In this document: positions 47,481 through 58,690 of the stretch, piece after piece
How the letters are laid out: every line of letters starts with the position of its first letter
Numbering within the stretch: position 1 is the first letter of the stretch
Assembly (NCBI RefSeq): GCF_007565055.1
Contig: NC_044562.1
Coordinates: 56,471,386-56,535,385, forward strand
Reading direction: 5' to 3'
DNA: 64,000 nt
Origin: Rhinopithecus roxellana
Lineage: Eukaryota; Chordata; Mammalia; Primates; Cercopithecidae
Made by a program: the position numbers and the translations under genes
The notes under the pieces: generated by a model
Told to the model about the DNA's origin: nothing
The model's input: only the letters and a program-made list of their open reading frames with translations
Databases searched by the model: none

Positions 47481-48267
47481 TCAAATCCACATGTGAGCAG
47501 CTCAGGGCCGCCCAAGAGGCCACACACCACTTACCAAGACTCTCCCTCTCCATAATCTCCCTAAAATATCCTTTCTCCCTAGGACCCCTCATTTTCATTC
47601 TCAAGCTAGAAAGCCAGGGATTTAGTAGCCTGCTGAGCTGTGTACTCCCATGGCTGAGCCAGGCCTGGACCAAGTGCTGGGCAGACAGAGAGAGAAAGAA
47701 GCAGTGGGTCTGGCCCCATCCTGCTGGAGCCCCATGTGGAGAGGAGGTTCCCCTGCAGGGCTCGGTCTTGCCCTCTGCCATTGTCACCACAGCTGCTGCC
47801 ACAGACCCAAGAGATTGCCAGGAGCAGGGGGCAGAGGGCAGGGTGCGGGGAGGGGTGGGGTGTCTGTCCTTCCCCTTAGGTCCTCTCTCCGTGGCCCCCA
47901 GATCAGACTGCGTGGTCTTTCCTGGAGTGTCCTGCACGTGGCTCCTGAGTGCTTCTGGAGCCTGCTTCGTCGATGTGGGCAGGGGACGCAGGAGGGGCCC
48001 AGGAGGGGACACAGGTGCAGCTGCTGCCTGGTCACTGCTCCTCATGTTCTGTACTATTGTTCTTTCCGGAGTCCGTGGCTGGGGCTCCCTGGGAGAGACA
48101 GGTGGCACGTCTCCCCTCCTCAACGGGGAACAGAAGCCCCCTGTGCAGGGCCTTCTCAGTGGGGGCTCCAGATGGCTCTGGCCAGAGAACTGAGAGCCTG
48201 GCACCCCCAGAGCCTAGCAGGAAGCAGCTTGTCAGGGGGGCCGGCCGGGTTCTGTGCCAGCTTCCCC
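47481..48267. other. GC-rich stretch with long overlapping ORFs, function unknown
   Basis: The + strand has stop-free runs 47315-48193 (292 codons) and 47650-48639 (329 codons), and the complement has 47308-48204 (298 codons). They overlap each other, span an L1 end and an LTR, and have no recognisable domain. High GC alone can produce this. It may be the 5' UTR side of the antisense L1 plus unique DNA. Confidence 0.35.
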
Positions 48268-48685
48268 AGGCTGCTTAACAGCATACCAGAGACTGGGGGC
48301 TTCAACCACAGAAATCTATTGTCTCTCGGTTCTGCAGGCCAGAAGTCTCTGAGATCAAGGTGTGGACAGGGCTGGCTCCTTCTGAGCTGCGGGAGAAGCT
48401 GTGTCACCTCCCTCCAGCTTCCGGCGTGTGCTGGCATCCCTGGTGCTCCTTGGCGTGTAGAAACGTCCCCGACCTCTGCCTCCAGCTCCACGTGGTCTCC
48501 CTGTGTGCGTCTGTTTCCAAATTTCCCTTTTGAAAAGGGCAGCGTTCGTCGGATAACGGCTCAGCTTGATCTTCGGCAGAGATTTGACTGTGTCCCGGTG
48601 TCTAATCTTCAGTTCACAATCAGAGACATTGGGGGTTAAGACTTCACCCTCTCCAGAGGGGGCACAATTTAACCTACAACAGTCA
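48268..48685 (-). repeat. MLT1A-like MaLR LTR, antisense
   Basis: Landmarks in order on the + strand: 'taccagagactgggggcttc', 'cagaaatctattgtctctcg', 'ttctgcaggccagaagtctc', 'gagatcaaggtgtggacagg' and 'gggggttaagacttcaccct'. This is the reverse complement of an MLT1A-type LTR. Confidence 0.85.
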
Positions 48686-48687
48686 CT

Positions 48688-48716
48688 TGATTCTGAAATC
48701 AGTGATTTCAGAATCA
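48688..48716. repeat. Perfect 14-bp palindrome at the edge of a duplicated block
   Basis: TGATTCTGAAATCA, one G, then TGATTTCAGAATCA; the arms are exact inverted copies. It spans the join between the LTR end and the Alu-derived block. Confidence 0.95.
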
Positions 48717-48900
48717 CTTGAACCCAGGCAGTGGAGGTTGCAGTGAGCTGAGCTTGTGCCATTGCACTGCAGCCTGGGCAACAAAGCGAGACTCTGTCTG
48801 GAAAAAAAAAAAAAGACCATCTAAGTTCTGGAGTGCAGGGACCAGCCCACGATTTTGGAAACAGAGATGTAAAGATCAGAGTTAATATTTTTAATTTCTT
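48711..48900 (+). repeat. Alu right arm plus 95-bp flank, copy of the 57.6-kb block
   Basis: An Alu 3' part with the private ending 'ctctgtctgg' and A-tail, followed by 'taagttctggagtgcaggga' and 70 more bases that also follow the complete Alu at 57374-57660. There is no left arm here. Confidence 0.93.
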
Positions 48901-50070
48901 GGGATTGCCAGAAACTGAACACAGAAGCTACAACAGCTTCTTCCTTCTGAAGCTAAATAACAAGTTACACTGAAAATAAAGTGAGGGCTCAGCTCACCAA
49001 GAAACATTCCCAGACCACTGGGGCAAGTAAGAAGGCCCCACCGCAGTGGCCATGTGGGGATGGGATGTTTCTTTTTTTTTTATGCTTTCATGAAACCACA
49101 TGTTTTGAGGCGCAGCCTGCGGCCCGGGCTTGGTGAAGCAGCTGGAGCTGGAGCAAGGCTCAAGGCAGCACGAAGCTTTTTCCAGAAGCGAGAGGCAGGC
49201 AGTCAGGTGTCGGAGGGCCGGTGGGAGCTACACAGGGAACAGACGCTGAGTGGGAGCAGGAAGTGGGGGTGCATGTCACAGAGGATGGCGTGGTGGTTAA
49301 TTTCAATCACACTGGCCGGGCTGTGGTCCCCCCGTATCTGGTCAAACACCAGTTCCGGTTGCTGCTGGGTTATTATTTAGATCGATTAGCATGGGGCACC
49401 ATAATCCTGAATGCTTGGTTTGCATGTCACTCGGGAGGAATGAGATGAGAGCGTGTTCTTAGAGAGATGCCGCTGTGGTTCTCAGAGAGTGTGCCTTCGG
49501 AGAGCCCTGGGAAGAATCCAGGACATGCTGGGGAGAGTAGCGGTGGGGTCCCACCATGTCCTCCCCACCCACTCTATCTCCCGGGATGTCTGTTCCCTGG
49601 CAGTGGCCAGATCATTACAGAAGTTTCCACTCATAGGGTCGGTCTGAGCTAAACTGCAGTCAACAAAGAAGCTGGTTCCCAAACACTGGCACAACTCAGG
49701 ATGGGAAAACAACCTTCACAGAAAGCCCGGCCTGTGTTACTCCAGTGAAGTTTCTAAACAGCTGTGATCACAGAAGCAGAGTCAGCAAGGGGCACAGGCA
49801 GTTGCAGGCTCCTGTCTGCCAAAGCACAGAAACCTCGCAAACAAATCTCAGAGGCGCCTTCTGGAGATCACATTGAGTCAGTAAAGACAAGCCTCACCCT
49901 CTGCAAGGAGGACACCCCCGGGGCTCAGAGCTGGGCTCAGGCCTGCTGGCACCACCTCCACCAAGCTTGTGTAAACCACACGGCCTGTGGGCCTCATATG
50001 TACGGCCTGGGACAGCTTTGAGTGCGGCCCAACACAAATTGTAAACTTTCTTAAAACATTATGAGTATTT
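48901..50070. other. Intergenic, nothing identified
   Basis: No element recognised. Confidence 0.4.
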
Positions 50071-50073
50071 TTG

Positions 50074-50320
50074 CAAATTTTTTTTGAGACAAAGTCTCGT
50101 TCTGTTGCCCAGGCCGGAGTGCAACAGCGAGATCTTGGCTCACTGCAACCTCTGCCCCCCAGACTCAAGCGATTCTCTCACCTCAGCTTCCCCAGTAGCT
50201 GGGATTACAAGTATGTGCCACCATGCCCTGCTAATTTTTATATTTTTAGTAGAGGTAGGGTTTCACCATGTTGCCCAGGCTCAAATTCCTGACCACCTCG
50301 GCCTCCCAAAGTGCTTTTTT
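50074..50320 (-). repeat. Alu, antisense, old and partly deleted
   Basis: Starts with T-rich text and 'gagacaaagtctcgttctgt', proceeds through the Alu body and stops at 'ctcccaaagtgc'. Divergence suggests AluJ or old AluS. Confidence 0.9.
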
Positions 50321-53034
50321 TTTTTGCTCATCAGCTAACGTTAGTGTCAGTATATTTTATGTGTGGCCCAAGACAATTCTTCTTCCAATGTGGCCCAGGG
50401 AAGCCAAAAGATTGGACATCCCTGATCTACACACTGGGTGAGCCTGGACAACCAGCTGAGCCTCCCTGAGCCTCTCCAGGCTGCATGATAAGGACGATCA
50501 CTAACTTCTGCGTTAGTGTAAGTGCAGCGCAGAACATTATCGCTGTTGCAGTAAAATCCACCCAGAGTCACGTCCTTCCTGCAGTGCCCACCACCTGCCA
50601 ATCGCCCTCCCTGTGCAATGTATGTGGCAGGTGCGCTCTGGAGTTGGAGTCACAGAAGAGGCCAAGCCCCGCCCTTCCCTTCTGGAGGCCAGGCCCAGGG
50701 ACATCTGCCACTGGGTGAAAGATGCTGGAATTAGGGACGGCGAATCAGAAAATTGCCTGGAGACAAAAAACAAAAGAACCTGCACACCAGGAGTGAAATG
50801 AGGGGACTGCGAGCCTTTGGACCTGGAGCATCCAATCCCCATCTGTCTTTATTTGAGAAGGGCCGTTGGTCTTAGGTCTTCCTTTAAAACTATCTTAATA
50901 AACAGTAAAGAATTTATGTCGGTGCTTATGGTTCCTCAAGCATTCCACATTTATTTACATAAATTCCTCCCAGTGGTTAAGTGCTGGTTCTACGATGACA
51001 TATTGTGAATGGCATTGAACATCCAAAGTGATATTAAGTGCTGTATCTGCAATCAACATATGTTTAAGATAAAAAGAAAATGAGAGCCCAGGCACCATCC
51101 CTCTCCGCATGTCACCCTCCGCAGGACACCCCTCGCCGCTGTGATGCACAGCCAGGGACAGTGGGCGCCTTCCAGGCCGAGGTGCACACGGAGCTCTCTC
51201 TCTGTCTGTCTCCAAACAGAGGCAGGCTGCACCTCACAGAGGCTTTCGGCTCCGGTGGTGTCCATAGGACTGGCATCCTGGCCGGATCTGCTCTGAACAA
51301 TTGGCCTCTCCTCCAAGATCTCCTAGTGGTGATTTCAAAGCTGTTTCTACGGCTAAGGTAACAAGATGCTTTGTTCTGAAAGCAAATGACTGTATTAAAA
51401 GGTTAGATCCATCGCAAAACTTATAAAGGGTTTTGGGGCGGGCATAGAGTTTCCTGGTGTTCCTTCAGTGGACCGGGCATTGTCCTCCCACCCCGGGCCC
51501 ACCCCTCTCTGCAGGGCCTACCTTTCCCACTGGGCTATCCCACAACTGTCAGTTTTAGAAACCAGCCAGGAAAATGATTCCTGCCCACAGAGACACGCAT
51601 GCCTGTTTTCCAGCAGAGATGCCAGGAAGAGGTTATTCCAGGCTATATTCTGTGCCCTGTGGCTGGACCAATTTCATTTCATTGTAGGAAGATCTTATTT
51701 TACCACTTTTAGATTCTCCTTTAACCAATTTTAACATCTTACTGGGTTCCTCATTCATTAATGAGTTAAAGAAAATCTTTGGCACACATTCTTTTTATAT
51801 TTCTCAGAGAGTCGTGATTTTACTTTTCAAAACGAATCCTTTACCAAAACAGATCCGAGACACAGTCCGTCTCCATGTTCTAAATGTAAGCACAGCCTTG
51901 GAAAGTGCTGAGGAGGTGAGGGGTCAGGCGGCGCAGGGCAGCTTTGGGTTTTATGGACAGCAGGGTTTGCTGTGGCCACGCATCTCACGTCTGTTCCTGT
52001 AATGCACCCGACCCCTCTGTGCTCACATCTGGCCAGCACACCGGTGTTGCAGCGGGTGGACATGGATTCCAGGGTCCATGCCGTCTGCATCAAAAGGAAA
52101 GCCCCATTTTAGCTAACAGTGACTTGTCACTTGGAAAGTTGCAACACAGACAAGAGAAAGGAGGGGTTTGTGCCTTTACATTTGATACCACTTGAGCTGA
52201 AGGTCTTGGAAATTCTTTGTAGTCATTTTCAGATGGAAAGAAAAACTCTGGGTCATTTTTAGAAATACTGTATGATAACCTTCTCTATAACAAATGGCAG
52301 AGCTTTGACTTGGTGCCTTAAAACGGTGGGATTTCCAGGCTGCTCACTTTACCTTTTGCAGGGAACAGCCAGCCCTCCCACTGGAAGAGGAGGCATTGAC
52401 TCTGCCTCATCCTCAATGCTCAACCAGGCACCTCGTCTCTCCAGATGGCACAGGGATGCCTGGGCACTGAGGTGTGGACGGCCCCAGAACGCTGCCCCTC
52501 AGCCTGAAGTGCCTCTGCCTGGCCCCTGGGTCACCTTGCTGGCCTTTCGTCCCCATGGCCCGCACGCATGTCTCCCTCTCTAGCCCTCAAAGGTGGGACC
52601 AGCACGCTCAGCGCTTGCTCTCTCCCTGGTTGGCCTGGCTCACTCCACAGCCTTATCACACTCTGCGCGTGTGCTGCCTGCACCCACACACTGCCTTCCT
52701 GCCTTAGGTTCTGTGAAGCTGAGCTTATTTCCACGAGCACATGCCCCAGCGAAGTGAGCACACCCACCTTCCCACTAGGATGTGAGTTCTCTGGACAGAA
52801 TGGAACAGGCTGGCCAGCGCATCCTCAGTGTGCTCAGAATGACAAGGGCATCTCAAGGGTATTTGCTTTCCCATAATAGAAAGGATTTGTCTGAAAAAAG
52901 TAGAGTGTGTCTTCCTCCATGCCCAAGACACCTACCTGGTATTAAACACAACCGTCATCCGTATCCACTGTGAGCTCCTCAGGGTGCCGAGTCTGATCCT
53001 GAGCAAGTCTTGAATTAAAACCAAGCTAGACTCA
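50321..53034. other. Intergenic, mostly nothing identified
   Basis: The region around 52770-52790 ('cactaggatgtgagttctct') has faint L2 3'-end character. No gene is seen. Confidence 0.35.
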
Positions 53035-53035
53035 T

Positions 53036-53410
53036 GTATTAGTTTGTTTTCATGCTGCTCTGAAGAAACACCCAAGACTGGGTAATTTATAAAAGAAAGA
53101 GGGTTAATTGAATCACAGTTCTGCGTGGCTTGGGAGGCCTCAGGAAACTTACAGTCAAGGCAGAGGGGAAGGAAACATGTCCTTCTTCACATGGCAGCAG
53201 CAAGGAGAAGTGCAGAGCGAAGCGGGGAAAGCCCCTTATAAAATCCTCAGGTCTTGTGAGAACTCACTATCATGAGAACAGGATGGGGGAACCACCCTAT
53301 GATCTAATCACCTCCCTCAAGGGCCCTCCCACGACATGTAGGGGTTACAATTCGGATTTCAATTCAAGATGAGATGAGGGTGGGGACACAGAGCCAGACC
53401 TTATCAACTT
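53036..53410 (-). repeat. MST/THE-type MaLR LTR, antisense
   Basis: It begins TGTATTAGTTTGTTTTCATG and contains 'gactgggtaatttataaaag', 'cttgtgagaactcactatca' and 'gagatgagggtggggacaca', the expected order for an antisense MST/THE1 LTR of full length. Confidence 0.93.
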
Positions 53411-55025
53411 CTAAACCCAACCCGGGAAGCGCCTACCCCACCTGCCACAATGTTTAATTGGCCGTGTTCTTCAGGTAGCACCTGGACTAACGGAGAGGGA
53501 GGCTGGCGACGTGGTGGTCCTGAATTCCCATTATAAAAGTCTTACAATCAGATATTTACCAGAGATTGTATAAAAAGTTCAAAGAAAGGCATAAAATCAT
53601 TTGCATAGTTAATTGATCCAGAATACAAAGCAAACAATGTTTAATTAGCTATTCTTTTTTCTAAGTATTTTGGTTGTTGCCCCAGCAAATAAATGCTTAT
53701 TTTAAGACGGGAAAAGCTACCAAATGTGTTTTTTAAGTTCCTCAAACCAGCTGCTGCCTAGTTGGTCCCCAGCCAAGAAGTGGCTCCCCAGGGCTGCAGC
53801 CACAGAGCTCGGAGCATATTTATAATGTGTAGGTTTTGGCGCCCAAATGTTATTAGAAACATTTGTTTAGCAAAAATGTCTTAAATATTTGCAGATTCGG
53901 TGTTTCTCCTCCATGTCTCCTTCTGCCAGTGTGAGCTCAGTTGAGGTCCTGGGAGGCCGGTCAGGTGAATCTCTGTGAAAATAAAATGCTAAGAGATCCA
54001 AAGAGAGCACAAATATATTTGGAAAAAAATCTATGTAGCTGAAGACGTGTAGTAACAAAAGGTCTAAGAAAACAGAGAAACCTTAATCAAGGAGCAAAAT
54101 TAACAGCCTTATAATTTTGAGTTGGTTTTGGCAAATTCAGGTAATTTTCTTTTATGTCCTTTAGTGTTACCAGGATTTGGGCTTAAGGGTTTGAGTTTCT
54201 TAGATTAGAAAGAAAGGATTTTAAAAAATAGCATTAAACAGACGACACGGGTCGAGAAACACAGTAAATATTAATCCAATACACACAGTAAGTATCATGT
54301 AACATTGCTGAGGCCAAACCTGTAACTCATGGAAGAACCCTGTGAATTACCAGGGAGGCATTTCCATGTTGAGCAACTGAAAAGTTAAAATCAGAGTCTA
54401 GACAGTGCACTAAACGCTGCAGAAGGAAAGGGAAGAAAGAACACACCTGTGCAAGTACATTCTGTATAAAACGCAGAAGAGGAGAGATGCCGGGATCTCT
54501 AGAACGTGGTCACCTCCAGGAGGAGACAAAGGAGGGGTCGGGGAGAGAATGCGTTTGCCCTATGCCTATGGGTGTCTTTTGACTTATGAAACCCCGTGAA
54601 CATTTTACATACTCAGAAGTAAAGTTAAGTTGAACCAATAACAAAAGAAAAGTTTAAATTGCAGAAATTGAACATAACTTTATTCCATAGGAACAACATA
54701 ATCACCAAGATAAAGGGAATTAATACACGTAACATTTGAACACAGTGTTTCTGTTAAATATCCTCAATTTTAAGTAAAACAACAAACAAAAAAATTGCAA
54801 AAAAAAAATGCAATCTACTTAGAAAGTTTGTTTTCCACATTGGTATAGGATAGCAATTCCAAATATGTGTGTGGGGGGTGTGAGGGTGTAGTATGAGTGA
54901 ACACATCAGTAAATATGCTGCTTCGCAGAGCCAGGTTTCTTACATTTGAAGGAGAGAGAAGAAAAGAAAATGAGGAAAGTCAGGGAAGAAACTTGTAGAG
55001 TTGGATTGGAATTGTAGATATCAGT

Positions 55026-55028
<3 letters not shown>
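53411..55028. other. Intergenic, nothing identified
   Basis: AT-rich mixed sequence; no element is recognised. Confidence 0.4.

Positions 55029-55073
<45 letters not shown>
55029..55073. repeat. (CT)n microsatellite
   Basis: An uninterrupted run of about 22 CT dinucleotides, followed by CACACATAC. Confidence 0.98.
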
Positions 55074-55075
<2 letters not shown>

Positions 55076-55514
55076 CACATACTCTTATGCATGTATAGTA
55101 CATATATTCTTATGCACTTATAGTACATATACTTACATCCAAGTTCTGTGCACTGAGAGGGGCCCAGCTGCCACTATCCTGCCACAGTAGTGAGCATCCC
55201 AGCGGCCTTGACCTTGGCTTCTCAACACCATTTCAGATGAGATGGAACCAGGGCTCCCTGGAGAAGTGGCTGATTCCTGGTTTGGGACAGGAGAAGGTAC
55301 AAGGTCAGCCTAGATATAGGGGGAAGCAGAGGGTAGACACAGGCCTTCCTTCCTGAAGCCCACTCCCACGCATGCACCCAGACAGGCTGATTTGGAAATT
55401 AAAGGATTAAAAAATTGCTTCTTGATGTTTAAGGCACAACCCAAGGTTTGACCAAGAGGAGGCTGGAAAGGACACCCTTGGCCACCCTCAGATGCTGTGG
55501 GTTTGGGAGAGATG

Positions 55515-55750
55515 CAGACGGGTCCCTGTGTTTCTGTTTGTGTGCATGCAGGGCATTTTCTGATGCCACCTACGTAACAGGCACTGTTGGCGTCTCCTGG
55601 TGACACGGATGTGGGGCTGGGATCCTGTTTCTGTTCATCTGTGGGGGGGACATTTTCTGATGCTGCCTACGGAACGGGCACTGTTGGCATCTGTTGGTGA
55701 CACGGACAAGGGGCCGGGAGACCGACCTGTTCCCGTGTGCACCTTTCTAC
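55515..55750. repeat. 97-bp tandem duplication, about 2.3 copies
   Basis: GCATTTTCTGATGC at 55553 and ACATTTTCTGATGC at 55650 begin homologous 97-bp units sharing 'gggcactgttggcatctg'-type text; part of an earlier copy precedes. Confidence 0.88.
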
Positions 55751-56019
55751 CACGGGGCCTTTACTCGTGGGAACTGGTATTGCATTTTGGGATAATACTC
55801 TGTGGAGGGATGGATGAGAGGGATCTGGGGGCTCTTCAGTGGGTCTGCCTGTGAGTGAGCTGGGCATTCAGGGGATCATGAGGGTCACACCTCACCCCAT
55901 GCGGGGAGCACCGAAGCCTGGAGAGAATCGCAAGGTCAGGAAGCAGCCACGACAGATGGTAACGAGGGCTGTGAAGGCTCTGAAGACTGCAGCTACCTCT
56001 CAGTCCATAACCCATGTAT

Positions 56020-56790
56020 CACCTCCCCATCCACATCTCTTTACCTGCACACCCATCCACACCTCTCTACCTTCACCTCATCCACACCTCTCTACCTTCC
56101 TACCCATCCACACCTCTCTACCTTCCCCCCATCCACACCCCTCTACCTTCCCCCCATCCACACCTCTCTACCTTCCCCCCATCCACACCTCTCTACCTTC
56201 CCACTCATCCACACCTCTCTACCTTTCCCCCCATCCACACCTCTCTACCTTCCCCCCAATCCACACCCCTCTACCTTTCCCCCATCCACACCTCTCTACC
56301 ATCCCCCCCATCCACACCCCTCTACCTTCCCCCCATCCACACCCCTCTACCTTCCCCCCATCCACACCCCTCTACCTTCCCCCCATCCACACCCCTCTAC
56401 CTTCCCCCCATCCACACCTCTCTACCTTCCCCCATCCACACCCCTCTACCTTCCCCCCATCCACACCTCTCTACCTTCCCCCCATCCACACCCCTCTACC
56501 TTCCCCCATCCACACCTCTCTACCTTCCCCCCATCCACACCCCTCTACCTTCCCCCCATCCACAACTCTCTACCTTCCCCCCCATCCACACCTCTCTACC
56601 TTCCCCCCATCCACACCTCTCTACCTTCCCACCCATCCACACCTCTCTACCATCCCCCCCATCAACCTCTCTACCTTCCCCCCATCCACACCTCTCTACC
56701 TTCCCACCCACCCACACCTCTCTACCTTCCCCCCATCCACACCTCTCTACCTTCCCACCCATCCACACCTCTCTACCTGCTACCCATCCA
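56020..56790. repeat. CT-rich VNTR, about 25-bp unit, about 30 copies
   Basis: Units are CATCCACACCTCTCTACCTT followed by 4-6 C, with 'acccct' and 'acccat' variants. Strand bias is strong: almost no G on the + strand. Stop-free frames (320 and 298 codons) are repeat artefacts. Confidence 0.96.
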
Positions 56791-57100
56791 TCATTGACTA
56801 GCATCCATCTGTCCATCATCATCCATTCACGCATCCCCCACCCACACATTTGTCTATCAATCTATCTATATCAGTCCATCTCCTTATCATCTTTCTATAC
56901 CTATTTATAACTAACTTCTCTCAATCCATATATCATCTATCAATTCACCTATCATCTATCTATCCTTCATCCGTTCACCCACTCACCTTCCCATCTGCCT
57001 ATCATCTACACATATCTGAATATATTTGAATCAATCAGATAGCTATCCATACTGTATCTATTTATCTGCATATATTTTTAAGTAAACACAAGTAATTAAT
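56791..57100. repeat. Degenerate CATC/TATC simple-repeat region
   Basis: Mixed ATCC and ATCT tetramers with interruptions, adjoining the VNTR. It is followed by a poly-A run at 57109-57124. Confidence 0.85.
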
Positions 57101-57360
57101 ACAATCAAAAAAAAAAAAAAAAAACCCTGTGGTCATGCCGATTCTCCAAAGAGTTCATTCTCTTCTAAAATCTGCACAAGACATTCAAATGTGTTATAAT
57201 TGCAGGAGTAAGAGAGACAGATGTGGCTATGGGCACCAGCAAGAGGGACGTGTGCCTGCTGGACACAGGAGTGGTACATGGTGGGGTCATCAGGGCACTG
57301 GGAGGTGGGAAGGGATGATGATCTCTTGATGCTGGTCCGGCCTCATGTACTCACAGAAAA

Positions 57361-57672
57361 GAGACAATCTGACCGGGCTCAGTGGCTCATGCCTGTAAAT
57401 CCCAGCACTTTGGGAGGCCGAGGCGGGCAGATTGTCTGAAGTTGGGAGTTTGAGACCTCCCTGGCCAACATGGTGAAACCCCATCTCTGCTAAAAATACA
57501 AAAATTAGCTTGGTGTGGTGGCAGGCACCTGTAATCCCAGCTACTCCGGAAGCTGAGACAGGAGAATCGCTTGAACCCAGGTGGTGGTGGTTGCAGCGAG
57601 CTGAGATTGTGCCATTGCACTCCAGCCTGGGCAACAAAGCGAGACTCTGTCTGGAAAAACAACAACAAAAAA
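57361..57672 (+). repeat. Alu, sense, with target-site duplication
   Basis: Body 57374-57655; flanks AAGAGACAATCT (57358-57369) and AAAAGACAATTT (57668-57679) look like a target-site duplication. The end reads ctctgtctgg then a CAA-rich tail. This is the complete version of the block copied at 48711-48900. Confidence 0.9.
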
Positions 57673-57765
57673 GACAATTTAAGTTCTGGAGTGCAGGGAC
57701 CAGCCCACGATTTTGGAAACAGAAATGTAAAGATCAGAGTTAACAGTTTTAATTTCTCATGGTTT
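57670..57765 (+). repeat. Unique flank duplicated at 48.8 kb
   Basis: 'taagttctggagtgcaggga', 'ccagcccacgattttggaaa' and 'tgtaaagatcagagttaa' match 48820-48900 with about six differences. Confidence 0.93.
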
Positions 57766-58015
57766 ATATGGAAATCCTCACCCTGCAGGATAAAACAGGA
57801 ACAGTAGGTTTGACACAACCCTGTGCTCTTTCCCTTGGGCTGACCAGGTCTGGTCCTCACAGCTTCCTCACGCCTACACTACAGACTTTCTGAGGCTGAG
57901 AAACCCACCTGGCTGCAGATTCAGTCCTACGCAATGAAAGGCATGTTCGTTTATTTCTTATCTGAATATGTTGATCACAATCAATTCCCCCGGGAACAGG
58001 GCTGGAGCTGGTAAT
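57766..58015. other. Intergenic, nothing identified
   Basis: Short unrecognised segment. Confidence 0.4.
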
Positions 58016-58690
58016 GGTGATGAGACCTTGGTGGCAGTGATGAGATCATGTTGATGGTGAGGAGACCTTGGTAGTGGAGTGGTGAGACCGTGGTGGTGGT
58101 GATGAGACCTTGGTAGTGGCAGTGATGAGACCATGGTGATGGTGATGAGACCTTGGTAGTGGAGTGGTGAGACCGTGGTGATGGTGAGGAGACCGTGGTA
58201 GTGCAGTGGTGAGACCGTGGTGATGGTGAGGAGACCTTGGTGGCAGTGATGAGATCATGGTGATGGTGAGGAGACCTTGGTAGTGGAGTGGTGAGACCGT
58301 GGTGGTGGTGATGAGACCTTGGTAGTGGCAGTGATGAGACCGTGGTGATGGTGATGAGACCTTGGTAGTGGAGTGGTGAGACCGTGGTGATGGTGAGGAG
58401 ACCGTGGTAATGGAGTGGTGAGACCGTGGTGGTGATGATGAGACCTTGGTGGCAGTGATGAGATCATGGTGATGGTGAGGAGACCGTGGTAATGGAGTGA
58501 TAAGACCGTGGTGGTGATGATGAGTCCTTGGTAGTGCAGTGATGAGACCATGGTGGTGATGATGAGACCTTGGTAGTGCAGTGGTAAGACCGTGGTGGTG
58601 GTGAGGAGACTTTGGTAGTGCAGTGGTGAGACTGTGGTGATGGTGAGACTTTGGTAGTGCAGTGGTGAGACCGTGGTGGTGGTGGTGAGT
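58016..58690. repeat. VNTR based on GTGGTGATGGTGAGGAGACC
   Basis: About 30 short modules: GTGAGACCGTGGTGATGGTG, 'atgagaccttggtagtggag' and 'gtgatgagatcatggtgatg', in a partly repeating higher order. Stop-free complement frame (248 codons, His/Ser-rich) is an artefact of the repeat. Confidence 0.95.

Noticed and set aside
55839..56910. ORFs of 320 and 298 codons, Pro/Ser/His-rich
   Set aside because: They translate a 25-bp repeat read in different frames; no start context or independent coding signal.
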